Counted from the first letter of the stretch, positions 10,737 through 21,868 are shown. The stretch is 64,000 nt of DNA from Ampullaceana balthica (GCA_944989445.1 CALYLW010000346.1:344001-408000); one strand, 5' to 3'. Notes: a model not told the origin generated them from the sequence alone. Numbers and translations are program-made.

Positions 10737-13700
10737 GGAATGGTACATTTGGTGAATATAAGAATGGTAGATTTGGTGAACATAAGAATGGTAGATTTGG
10801 TGAATATAAGAATGGTAGATTTGGTGAATATAAGAATGGTAGATTTGGTGAACATACGAATGGTAGATTTGGTGAATATAAGAATGGTAGATTTGGTGAA
10901 CATAAGAATGGTAGATTTAGTGAACATAAGAATGGTACATTTGGTGAATATAAGAATGGTAGATTTGGTGAACATAAGAATGGTAGATTTAGTGAACATA
11001 AGAATGGTACATTTGGTGAATATAAGAATGGTAGATTTGGTGAACATAAGAATGGTAGATTTGGTGAATATAAGAATGGTAGATTTGGTGAATATAAGAA
11101 TGGTAGATTTGGTGAACATACGAATGGTACATTTGGTGAATATAAGAATGGTAGATTTGGTGAACATAAGAATGGTAGATTTGGTGAATATAAGAATGGT
11201 AGATTTGGTGAATATACGAATGGTAGATTTGGTGAACATACGAATGGTAGATTTGGTGAATATAAGAATGGTAGATTTGGTGAACATAAGAATGGTAGAT
11301 TTAGTGAACATAAGAATGGTACATTTGGTGAATATAAGAATGGTAGATTTGGTGAATATAAGAATGGTAGATTTAGTGAACATAAGAATGGTACATTTGG
11401 TGAATATAAGAATGGTACATTTGGTGAATATAAGAATGGTAGATTTGGTGAACATACGAATGGTAGATTTGGTGAACATAAGAATGGTAGATTTGGTGAA
11501 TATAAGAATGGTAGATTTGGTGAATATAAGAATGGTAGATTTGGTGAATATAAGAATGGTAGATTTGGTGAATATAAGAATGGTAGATTTGGTGAACATA
11601 CGAATGGTAGATTTGGTGAACATAAGAATGGTAGATTTGGTGAACATAAGAATGGTAGATTTGGTGAACATAAGAATGGTACATTTGGTGAACATAAGAA
11701 TGGTACATTTGGTGAACATAAGAATGGTACATTTGGTGAATATAAGAATGGTATATTTGGTGAATATAAGAATGGTAGATTTGGTGAACATACGAATGGT
11801 AGATTTGGTGAACATAAGAATGGTAGATTTGGTGAACATAAGAATGGTAGATTTGGTGAATATAAGAATGGTAGATTTGGTGAACATACGAATGGTAGAT
11901 TTGGTGAACATAAGAATGGTACATTTGGTGAACATAAGAATGGTAGATTTGGTGAATATAAGAATGGTAGATTTGGTGAACATACGAATGGTAGATTTGG
12001 TGAACATAAGAATGGTAGATTTGGTGAACATAAGAATGGTAGATTTGGTGAATATAAGAATGGTAGATTTGGTGAACATACGAATGGTAGATTTGGTGAA
12101 CATAAGAATGGTACATTTGGTGAACATAAGAATGGTACATTTGGTGAACATAAGAATGGTAGCTTTGGTGAATATAAGAATGGTAGATTTAGTGAACATA
12201 AGAATGGTACATTTGGTGAACATAAGAACGGTACATATGGTGAACATAAAAATGGTACATTTGGTGAACATAAGAATGTTACATTTGGTGAACATAAGAA
12301 CGGTACATTTGGTGAACATAAGAATGGTACATTTGGTGAACATAAGAATGGTAGATTTGGTGAACATAAGAATGGTACATTTGGTGAACATAAGAATGGT
12401 AGATTTGGTGAATATAAGAATGGTAGATTTGGTGAACATACGAATGGTAGATTTGGTGAACATAAGAATGGTACATTTGGTGAACATAAGAATGGTACAT
12501 TTGGTGAACATAAGAATGGTAGCTTTGGTGAATATAAGAATGGTAGATTTAGTGAACATAAGAATGGTACATTTGGTGAACATAAGAACGGTACATATGG
12601 TGAACATAAAAATGGTACATTTGGTGAACATAAGAATGTTACATTTGGTGAACATAAGAACGGTACATTTGGTGAACATAAGAATGGTACATTTGGTGAA
12701 CATAAGAATGGTACATTTGGTGAACATAAGAATGGTACATTTGGTGAACATAAGAATGGTACATTTGGTGAACATAAGAATGGTACATTTGGTGAACATA
12801 CAAAACGGTACATTTGGTGAACATAAGAATGGTACATTTGGTGAAAATAAGAATGGTACATTTGGTGAACATAAGAATGGTACATTTGGTGAACATAAGA
12901 ATGGCACATTTGGTGAACATAAGAACGGTACATTTGGTGAACATAAGAATGGAACATTTGGTGAACATAAGAACGGTACATTTGGTGAACATAAGAATGG
13001 TACATTTGGTGAACATAAGAATGGTACATTTGGTGAACATAAGAATGGTACATTTGGTGAACATAAGAATGGTACATTTGGTAAACATAAGAATGGTAGA
13101 TTTGGTGAATATAAGAATGATAGATTTGGTGAACATAAGAATGGTACATTTGGTGAACATAAGAACGGTACATTTGGTGAACATAAGAACGGTACATTTG
13201 GTGAACATAAGAATGGTACATTTGGTGAACATAAGAATGGTACATTTGGTAAACATAAGAACGGTACAATTGGTGAACAAAAGAATGGTACATTTGGTGA
13301 ACATAAGAATGGTACATTTGGTGAACATAAGAATGGTACATTTGGTAAACATAAGAACGGTACAATTGGTGAACATAAGAATGGTACATTTGGTGAACAT
13401 AAGAATGGTACATTTGGTGAACATAAGAATGGTACATTTGGTGAACATAAGAATGGCACATTTGGTGAACATAAGAATGGTACATTTGGTGAACATAAGA
13501 ATGGAACATTTGGTGAACATAAGAACGGTACATTTGGTGAACATAAGAATGGTACATTTGGTGAACATAAGAATGGTACATTTGGTGAACATAAGAATGG
13601 TACATTTGGTGAACATAAGAATGGCACATTTGGTGAACATAAGAATGGTAGATTTGGTGAATATAAGAATGGTAGATTTGGTTAACATAAGAATGGTACA

Positions 13701-14031
13701 TTTGGTGAACATAAGAACGGTACATTTGGTGAACATAAGAATGGTACATTTGGTGAACATAAGAATGTTACATTTGGTGAACATAAGAACGGTACATTTG
13801 GTGAACATAAGAATGGTACATTTGGTGAACATAAGAATGGTACATTTGGTGAACATAAGAATGGTACATTTGGTGAACATAAGAATGGTACATTTGGTGA
13901 ACATAAGAATGGTACATTTGGTGAACATAAGAACGGTACAATTGGTGAACATAAGAACGGTACATTTGGTGAAAATAAGAATGGTACATTTGGTGAACAT
14001 AAGAATGGTACATTTGGTGAACATAAGAATG
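10737..14031. repeat. 24-bp satellite array, about 137 copies
   Basis: The unit core is GGTACATTTGGTGAACATAA followed by GAAT, repeated every 24 bp for 3.3 kb. Two main variants differ at 'acattt/agattt' and 'gaacat/gaatat'. The left two thirds mix both; the right third is almost all the first. A 25-bp unit near 12795 shifts phase. A block from about 12019 to 12350 repeats at +360 bp (15 units) without a visible difference. Five of six frames are open (for example 10692-13685 on + and 10708-13749 on -), encoding octapeptide repeats such as MVHLVNIR or NVPFLCSP. These are not considered genes. In copy B the same place (42656-42684) has one diverged unit. Confidence 0.95.
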
Positions 14032-14034
14032 TGT

Positions 14035-14495
14035 TTGATTGAGTCTTAGCAACCATCAACGATACACACGCACCCTAAAAACAATTAACTTTACCCATGT
14101 ATAGAAACCAGATTGTATTGCTGGAAAGAGGAAGTACGTGGCACAATCCCGGAACGTCTCGCCTCCCCCGCTGAAGAAGTAGCTTGTTGTTTATGTTTGT
14201 AATCCCTGACTGGCCCAGATCTTTGCGGCCCAACTCTCTTTTCATACTTAACAAATGTACATTTGGCAGAAACATAAAGAAATTGAGTGCCGATGGAGGC
14301 GTAAGGTTCCCTCCTCCCTTTTCTAAGGACACTGCCTCCTCCAACTTTGTAAGGTACAAAAGATTGCGGGGTCGGATATGGCTTACGGGTCACACCCGGA
14401 TATCAAGCTTCGGTTTCTATACGAAGATAAGTATTTACCGCATTTTTACGTCAAGTCTATTTCTGGATTAACTGTTTTTGCGATTTGGAGGAGAC
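14035..14495 (+). promoter_or_regulatory. Conserved upstream region of gene 1
   Basis: 14040-14495 aligns with 42690-43170 upstream of gene 3, including 'gtacaaaagattgcggggtc' and 'ggtcacacccggatatc'. Short frames on both strands here have no recognisable domain. Conservation between copies reflects shared ancestry and perhaps promoter function. Confidence 0.5.
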
Positions 14496-14559
14496 AATAA
14501 AAGGGTCCAAACTTGTGTGTGGAGCTAAGACTACGAGCTACTTGTGTCAACTAACTCAG
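14496..14559 (+). promoter_or_regulatory. Gene 1 core promoter and non-coding exon 1
   Basis: A TATA-like AATAAAAGG (14496-14504) is followed about 25-30 bp later by a short predicted 5' UTR exon (about 14527-14559) ending in a consensus donor CAG|GTGAGT at 14559/14560. The arrangement is repeated at 43173-43236 before gene 3. The first coding exon begins at an acceptor, so an upstream leader exon is needed. The start site itself is inferred. Confidence 0.6.
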
Positions 14560-14624
14560 GTGAGTTATCTGAATTTGAATTATTTTATTTGACTAATTTA
14601 TTTACTAACTCTTATCTCATACAG

Positions 14625-14810
14625 CAGGGGTGGCCAGTCCTGTAGTAACTGAGAGCCACTAGACCAGGGGTGGCCAGACCTGTAGTAACTGAGAGCCACT
14701 AGACCAGGGGTGGCCAGACCTGTAGTAACTTAGAGCCACTAGACCAGGGGTGGCCAGACCTGTAGTAACTGAGAGCCACTCGACCAGGGGTGGCCAGACC
14801 TGTAGTGACT
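14625..14810. repeat. 40-bp tandem repeat, about 4.5 copies
   Basis: The unit 'CAGGGGTGGCCAGACCTGTA' plus 'GTAACTGAGAGCCACTAGAC' repeats every 40 bp in intron 1 of gene 1. The unit looks like the outer end of a hAT transposon (CAGGGGTGGCCA...GAGAGCCACT). The array is absent from the corresponding intron of gene 3. Confidence 0.85.
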
Positions 14811-15068
14811 GAGACCTATTTTAAAATATTTAAAAATCATTAATGTTTTAGATTAATCCTATTTACAAAAATAATTTTAGTAATATAAATAAGTTTTAAA
14901 AATTGAAAGAATTATATATGTATTCGTAATAATTAGATAACTATCAACGTTTTAAAATTAAATTAAAATGGGAACAATTTCGAAGGCGAATTTAAAAACA
15001 AAAAATTATTGTAGGCCCAACTTTAAGAATTATTTTTAATGCATTTTTTTCTTCAGAAGAAACTAAAG

Positions 15069-18000
15069 ATGTCACTGAAGTTTTTGATAGCAGCTATCAT
15101 TGTTGGGTTTGTCACAGCACAAACGGTGAACAATGTCGTGAATAAATGTCCTCAGCCCACGGCTTCGAACCCAAGCCCACCAGCTTTTCTATACGTCCAT
15201 CCTGATGACTGCACGCGTTTCGCCACGTGCTCAAATGGCGTGCCTACAGTGATGTCATGTCCTCCTAAAACCAGGTTCAGTGACGAGTTTCAGACTTGTA
15301 CATGGGAAGGAAGTCATTACGACACTTGCACACGTGAGTTACAGTCCCTAGCTCATTAAAATAAACGTCATTCTCACTTGATGATTTGATTGGTTATTGA
15401 ATAGAGAGAGCGCCTCTATTCCACTAGGAATAAAATATAGAAAATCAAATGAATTAATTTTTCATTTCATAGGGAACATCGTCTACTTGTAACTTGTTGA
15501 TTTCGCCCCCGTTAATGTATTAAATTCAGTGACAGTTTTTTTGGCCGATTCAGTATATATAGAAATGGTTACCAAAATTTTTAACTTCTTTATAATTCCA
15601 TTACTTGCAAGATTGATGCCCGACAAAATCCAATCTAAACTCTACAGTCATCTAAAAAATTCAAGACTTTGTTTTATAGTCATATATTAAAGTTTTGATG
15701 TGGCAGATTTTTTCGACGATATATATTCAATTTTTTTCCAAATAGATTTGGTTTGGTTACATAAATTAATTTTTATTCTTAAGTCGATTACAGTAAATTG
15801 AGCAGGACTAATGGAGGCACATTCAAAGGAAGTAGTTCATAAAAGAAAACAATACTTCAAAATAATATTTTCTTCTTAAATCATGGTATCATCCACCATC
15901 CCCATGGTTACTTGGCAACCAGAAGTTTTATAAAAACGAAAGTGATAACATGTGCTATGTTATATGGTACAAGTACAACACTTTAGGCTCTTCCTCTGCA
16001 TGTCACTTATGGCTTAAAAGTTACTCATATAATGAGAAAAAGCTTGAGGTGTGTAATAAAGAAATATAATTTTAAAAACCCGTAAAAAACCAAGTTTTTG
16101 ACTATAAATCCTTTATGTACGAGACATAACTAAAAGAATGTTCATTATGATACGCAGCGCAAGACCATCCAAAAATACAAAATTGCAGTTGTGTCGTAAA
16201 AAATGATTAATATAATGCGCACCGATCAGGAATATGTTTATAAAAATTTTTGTCAATAAAATACGCACCTTATTGCGCGATAGAAAGGTTGTTCAATATA
16301 ATACGCACCGCGACACTATCTAAAAAAATAACATGATAAATAGAAATAAATAAAATAATCTACAAATTAAATAATTTAATTACAGTAAATGCGATCGATC
16401 TGAAAATTTGACACACTGTTTTTATAATCGGCACAAAACTGCCTGCAAAATTTCAGATAGCTAGCTTACTAGGAAGTGGGTTAAAAATCGATCCAAAGAC
16501 AATCAACCAAGCAAGCAAGGGTTCAAACAGACATCACCAGTTAATATAACGGATTTTTTTTTAAACGTAAAAAAAACAAGTTTTTGACTATAAATCCTTT
16601 ATGTACGAGAAGTAACTAAAAGAATGTTTATTATAATACGGTATAATACAAATACAAAATTTGTAGTTGTGTCGTAAAACATGTTTAATATAATGCGCAC
16701 CGATCAGGAATATATTATATATTTACGCTCATTTGTCACTGCCGCCTAACGTTGAGGGAAATCACTCTGCTTTTATTAAATTTTGCGTTGTAAGCAGTGC
16801 TGATTGACTCAAATAGTTATTTTTTGGTGCAGTAATTTGGTGCGCTGCCTTCTAAAATTAGTTTTAAAATCGTGTGGTGATTAGCACTGTAAAAATTATT
16901 ATATAAATGCTTTGTTTAATTTTCAGGAATATTTCGTGTTTATCATACAAGGATAAGATACCTGGGCTTTTGACATAAAAAATAAAAAAATAAAATAAAA
17001 AACCATTATAAAATACTTTTTGTACATTTAAGAAAGTTTAATATTACGTATTTATCATACAAGGACAAGTTAATTTGATTTTTTAAAAAGGTGGGCGCCG
17101 TAGGCGCCTTTAAAAAAGGGGGCGCCGCAGGCGCCACGGCGCCGCAGCACAAACTAGTAATATAAATAATATAATAGTCCAAGTCACTCACTGGATGGAT
17201 GGATGTGGAACGCTGAGGAACGATGTACAACAGTCTATAGCAGTTGAAAAATCGTGTGGTGATTAGCGCTGTAAAAATATTTAATATGACGTCATTGTTT
17301 GATCTTATATTTAATACAAGGTGTGCATCAAAATGTGTGCAAATTAATTACAAATTAAAGACGCGCTGTAAAAAATATATTATATGACGTCATTGCTTTA
17401 GCTTATATCTTAATTTTGGAAAAAGGGAACGATGTAAAAATAGGATTTGAGGATTTATAATTATAAAATATTTTGTGTACATTTCAGGAAGTTTAATATT
17501 TCATATTTATTAAACAAGGATAAGTTATTTGGGCTTTTGACAAAAAACAAAGTGGGCGCCGTAGGCGCCCTACAACTCCTATTATAAAATACTTTGCGTA
17601 CATTTCAGAAAGTTTAATATTTCGTATTTATCAAAAAAGGACAACTTAGTTGGGCTTTTGAAAAAGGTTGGCGCCGTAGGCGCCCTAAAAAAGTGGGCGC
17701 CGCAGGCGCCACGGTGCCCCTGCACAATCTAGTATGTTTATAAAAAGTGTTGTCAATAAAATACGCACCTAATTGCGCGACAGAAAGGTTGTTCAATATA
17801 ATGCGCACCCTTACACTCTATCTCAAAAAATAACATGATATATAGGAATAAATAAAATAATCTAAAAAATCAATAATTTAAATACGGTACATGCGCTCGA
17901 TCTGAAATTTTGATACATTGTTTTTATCATCGGTACAAAACTGCCTGCAAAAATTCAGCTCGCTAGCTGACGAGGAAGTGGGATAAAAATCGATCCAACG

Positions 18001-19770
18001 TTTTGCGATAGACAAGCAAACCAGCAATCAAGCAACCAGACACCACGAGTTAATATAAAGGATTTAAAAATAGCCATTAGTCTCCTGCACTGAAACAATA
18101 TTCCATATATTGAATATTATAATGTCCTTTCTTTACCAAACAGGAGACAACGCTGTACGCGAATGCTCAAGGGGGGCTTCTCTCATCGGCCATCCACGAA
18201 TGTGCCAGAGATATTTCAACTGTTCAGGCAGCGCTGGACGACAAGCTTCTCTTGGTCCTTATGAAGCCGAGTGCACGTACCCGGACCTCTTTGACATTTT
18301 GCAGAAGAAATGCGTGCCGTTCAACCAGGGTTATTGTGGCCCATTCAGGGTGGCAGGCATCGGTCCATGTAAGTTTATTGTCAATAACGGTAACATTTCA
18401 TTCAACTAGAGGCTAAAGCCTGGTTAAAAGAAAAGAAGATGATGTCTGCAGTTTAGCAATAAACCTTTTTTTTAAAAATGTTATTTTTAGGTGAATACGC
18501 CCAAAACGTGTGCAGTGGTCCCAATTGTCAAGAATGTGGTAGCCGTCTAGGATCCTGTGTGGGACTACCTGACGGATTCAATGTAAGTTGCTATTCTGCT
18601 GTAACTCTCGTAAAGTTGGCTTAGTATGTTCACAGCTAAGACTGGAGGCTGGTTACACATTGCTGGAAGCGACATCGAGCCGAGGCTCTTCCAACACTGG
18701 AGGCAGACTTAAGCATAAGATTGGGTTTCTGAAATTAAAAAAACCATTTCCTTTTTTTTTAATTAAAAAAGACTTTTCAAGTTCGTTTTCCACAATCTAG
18801 AACCTTCTTTAAAGCCATGCATTTTCAGCTGTTATTAACACTCAAAATAATGAAGGCTATGCATAATCCTAAAAAAATAAAGGATCCAATGGTTGAACTT
18901 CACATCTGTTTTTGATTTTTAAATTAAAACTTACTAATTTAATATGCCACCCTTTATCACTTTTAAGAAACACAATTTTTGCAACTCCCTTCACATTTTT
19001 TTTTCGTTATGCCATTTAACATTTTTACCCATCCCTGAACTGTAATACTTTTTCAACACACCATTTCAAACTGCTGAGTTTGTAAATTTTGAAATTATCA
19101 TCAAACAAAAGTACATTACTCACAAAACGTGTGTTTCTTAGAATCAACGGCTGATGTTGGGAATTTCATCCAGGCTGAATTTGGATGGGCAGGCGTAATA
19201 AAAAGAGGGTGGAAATTAAGCATAAAAATCGTTCTAATTATTATGGAAATTTAACACAAATTCATGGGTCTAATTTTATTTTAAAGTATAAATTTTATAA
19301 TTCTTTTAATTTTAATGCGCAAATAATTCTTGCAATTACAGTATTTCAATGCCATTTATAATCAGAATGTTAAAAATACCATTTAGAACTAGAATCATTC
19401 CTCTTGAGTGTCCAATGTACAGCAAAACGTTTTTGTAATGGTTTAGGCTCGTACTTATCGAGAAGGGACTCCCTATTACGTCAGGTGTGACACAGGACGG
19501 ACAGTGGAGTTTGACCTGTATTGTCCCATGCACTTCACCGGAACCCAGGCAATCTTCCACCCAACCAAGCGCCAGTGCGTGTCTATGTGGGAGGTGCCAA
19601 ATGGCACTGGATCCGGACAAGCCCCGACTTGTGGTGGTAAAACCAACGGGAAATATCGAGTTGATGGTAGGGACGATGTTTACTACAGCTGTCCGGGGGC
19701 GGAGGTTTCATTCTGCCGTAATGGGACCATGTTTAATCTATTCAGCCAGCAGTGTGAAACTCGTCTTTAG
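15069..19770 (+). CDS. Gene 1: secreted chitin-binding (CBM14/peritrophin-A) protein, 301 aa
   Basis: Coding exons 15069-15333, 18144-18368, 18491-18582 and 19447-19770 (906 nt, TAG stop), with GT-AG introns of phase 1, 1 and 0. The ATG follows an acceptor at 15056 and matches the start in gene 3. Residues 1-18 are a signal peptide. CBM14-1 has the canonical six-Cys spacing (C27, 48, 54, 64, 77, 87); CBM14-2 likewise (C96, 109, 115, 132, 145, 153). A Cys-rich linker (C164-C186) precedes two four-Cys CBM14-like units (C186/208/220/238 and C256/276/284/297). It is presumably secreted and binds chitin, for example in gut, shell or mucus matrix; tissue role cannot be read from sequence. Paralogue of gene 3 (about 81% identical over the first 88 residues by eye). 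Exon structure is predicted without transcript support. Confidence 0.87.
16078..16560. repeat. TAAATCCTTTAT-family repeat, copy 2
   Basis: Uninterrupted copy from 'gactataaatcctttatgta' to 'gttaatataacggatt'. It provides the intact reference ('caggaatatgtttataaaaa' near 16230; 'taatgcgcaccgatcagg' near 16213) that reveals clean insertion sites in copies 3 and 4. Confidence 0.7.
16563..18072. repeat. TAAATCCTTTAT-family repeat, copy 3 (interrupted)
   Basis: Left part 16563-16710 and right part 17733-18072 rejoin to match copy 2. The interruption 16711-17732 is the Helitron-like element listed next. Confidence 0.7.
16711..17732 (+). mobile_element. Helitron-like element with GGCGCC hairpins
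   Basis: Inserted between 'caggaa' and 'tatgtt' of the host repeat with no target duplication (A|T). It ends in CTAG (17729-17732), preceded by the hairpin GGCGCC-GCA-GGCGCC (17697-17710). A second similar end (hairpin near 17119-17135, CTAG at 17154-17157) and about four copies of a block of roughly 110 bp ending in GGCGCC-GTA-GGCGCC suggest nesting or internal amplification. The 5' end does not start with the expected TC, so the left boundary is uncertain. Confidence 0.55.
18583..19446 (+). other. Gene 1 intron 4
   Basis: GTAAGT donor at 18583 and TTTAG acceptor at 19446. AT-rich, no recognised repeat or second gene. The gene 3 counterpart is 48950-49853. Confidence 0.75.
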
Positions 19771-19856
19771 TACGTTTTCCGAGAGAACACATCCTGTTGT
19801 CATAGACTCTAGCCGCCATGTTTTAAGGAAATCCAAATGTTTAAAAAGTTTGAACA

Positions 19857-20213
19857 ATTTTGTTCTAGGTGATAAGTGATGAAAGTACTTAGAATGGGTC
19901 AGGAATATTTTGTTCTAGGGTGATAAGTGATGAAAGTACTTAGAATGGGTCAGGAATATTTTGTTCTAGGTGATAAGTGATGAAAGTACTTAGAATGGGT
20001 CAGGAATATTTTGTTCTAGGGTGATAAGTGATGAAAGTACTTAGAATGGGTCAGGAATATTTTGTTCTAGGGTGATAAGTGATGAAAGTACTTAGAATGG
20101 GTCAGGAATATTTTGTTCTAGGGTGATAAGTGATGAAAGTACTTAGAATGGGTCAGGAATATTTTGTTCTAGGGTGATAAGTGATGAAAGTACTTAGAAT
20201 GGGTCAGGAATAT
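19857..20213 (+). repeat. 50-51-bp tandem repeat, 7 copies, in gene 1 3' UTR
   Basis: The unit 'TTTTGTTCTAGGGTGATAAG' continuing 'tgatgaaagtacttagaatg' and 'ggtcaggaata' repeats seven times with almost no variation. It lies between the stop codon (19770) and the polyadenylation signal (20299). The gene 3 3' UTR has a single diverged copy at about 50293-50343. Confidence 0.9.
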
Positions 20214-20298
20214 ATCATCACGTATCAAGTGTTGTTTACATTCATATTATAAATTGTAAATTATATTTTAAAATCTGTAAACACACGCTTACTTTAGC

Positions 20299-20304
20299 AA
20301 TAAA
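20299..20304 (+). promoter_or_regulatory. Gene 1 polyadenylation signal
   Basis: AATAAA 529 bp after the stop codon, in sequence conserved with gene 3, where the hexamer reads GATAAA (50436-50441). Confidence 0.55.
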
Positions 20305-20319
20305 GATTTTAGTCTTCCT

Positions 20320-20984
20320 TTTAATACATAATGTCACTAACATTGTGCTCAGGCATGTTATTTGGAGCGGAGGGCAAATACACAGCAACTGATTCTTTCG
20401 ACTTATGACTTTTTAAAGATGATTAAGCACTGTCTTGGATACTTCAGGCTCATCTTACATCCAACAAAATCCCACCCAACAACAATCAGAGTATTATCTA
20501 TAATCAGTCAAAGTCTCTGCATTATTTACTTTCACTGCTCAATTTCGTGATGTTGTTTAGCATTTTTTAGGGATATTTTTCGAATAAAAAGTTTATCAAA
20601 TAATACATTCTTGTTTATTAATTTCACATGTCTCCCCATCCTTCTTTATTTGAATTACCGAATATCGGAAGGGGTCATCACTTGTTGTAGAGTTTTCAAT
20701 GTTTAATAATTAAACTCACGAGTTTAAAATTTCTGTGAAGATCAACTTGGTTTTTATTTAATATGTATTGTTATATGGTGCGGTTAACGTGTACTTAGGT
20801 CTATGCAGAAAATAACTGTGTAAGAGTGTAAGTATCCCAAACGCCCCATGCTGTCGTTAAATGTTATGAATCTTTACTTAGTTCTATATAGAGAATAACT
20901 GTGTAAATATCCTAAAAGTCACCTCACTTTCAGCCGCAATAAATATAAACAAGTCGTAAATAAAAATTTTAATTGAAAAAAACA
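20320..20984. other. Intergenic, shared by both copies
   Basis: No gene. It aligns with 50450-50805 plus 53320-53690. Near 20634 it retains 'tgtctccccatccttctt', the unoccupied site of the hAT element at 50806. Confidence 0.6.
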
Positions 20985-21645
20985 AACGTAAAAAATAAGT
21001 TTTTGACTATAAATCATGTATGTGCGAGACATAACTAAAAGAATGTTCATTATAATACGCAGTGCAAGACAATCCAAAAATACAAAATTGTAGTTATGTC
21101 TCGTAAAACATGTTTAATACTAGTGTATTACCCGTCAAAAATAACGGAAAGTTTTCAGCTGAAATCTATTTATTTTGAAAAAATACACATCAGAATAAAA
21201 AGTAATGTAATACAGAACTTTTATTTATTTTATTTATGTTTATTTTGTTCATTTTATTTTCATATTGCACAATTTTATGTGGAACGTTCGAAAAGATTTA
21301 TTTTTGGTGCAGTAAATTGGTGCGCTGCATTCTAAAATTAGTAGCATCATGGACAGACAGACAGGACAGACGGGACATACATTGCAAATTATGTATATTG
21401 ATAATGCACACCGATATGTTTATAAAATATTTTGTCAATAAAATACGCACCGAATCGTGCAACAGGAAAGGATTAAAAATGTCGTTCAATACATCGTTTT
21501 TATCATCGGCACGAGTCTGCTTACAAAATTTTAGCTTGCTAGCATACGAGGAAGTGGATTAAAATCGATCCAAAGTTTTTTCGGCACGCAAGGCGCAAGG
21601 CCGCAAGCAAACAGACGCCACGAGTTAATATAAAGGATTTAAAAA
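20985..21645. repeat. TAAATCCTTTAT-family repeat, copy 4 (interrupted)
   Basis: Left 20985-21119 and right 21402-21645 rejoin at 'gtttaata|taatgc', matching copy 2. It ends in 'gttaatataaaggattta'. The interruption is a Helitron. Confidence 0.7.
21120..21401 (-). mobile_element. Non-autonomous Helitron, 282 bp
   Basis: On the - strand it starts TCAATATACATAAT and ends ...GACGGGTAATACACTAG, the TC...CTAG termini of Helitrons. A hairpin-forming segment (CCGT...ACGG) lies about 12 nt inside the 3' end. The host repeat is restored exactly across it as 'ttaata|taatgc', an A|T insertion without duplication. A sister copy is at 63529-63832. No Rep/helicase gene is present. Confidence 0.85.
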
Positions 21646-21868
21646 TAACATGCCAGCATGGTCTGTGAGTGTGGTACGCAATAATCTTCCTTGTAAAAGG
21701 AGCGTCCGTAATGCAAACATGAAAAAGGGCAAATTTAAAAAGAAACTCTAAAACAGTAAAAATCATGAGTTACGACCCCTTAACAGTTTTAATAGAGCAA
21801 GAATTGAAGTTTGGCCCCTTACAGTTATAACTACGTTTAATCAATGATGAGCCCATGTATCTCACAGC

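Larger units (their letters stand above)
15334..18143 (+). other. Gene 1 intron 2, filled with transposons
   Basis: GTGAGT donor at 15334 and CAG acceptor ending at 18143. 15360-16070 is AT-rich without recognised features; the rest holds two copies of the TAAATCCTTTAT repeat and a nested Helitron-like element. The equivalent intron of gene 3 is 1.3 kb and lacks these. Confidence 0.75.

Noticed and set aside
10676..14059. Very long ORFs (up to 1013 codons) on both strands
   Set aside because: They arise from a 24-bp repeat with stops in only one frame, overlap each other in five frames, have no signal of codon selection that I can see, and cross the array edges without domain homology.
15039..15068. 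Upstream ATG extending gene 1 by ten codons
   Set aside because: It lies in the polypyrimidine tract and acceptor of the intron; gene 3 lacks it and both genes share the ATG after 'aaact(a/c)aag'.
19487..19879. 130-codon ORF overlapping gene 1 last exon
   Set aside because: Alternative frame of the exon; the CBM14 frame is supported by cysteine spacing and by gene 3, which shows a similar shadow at 49825.
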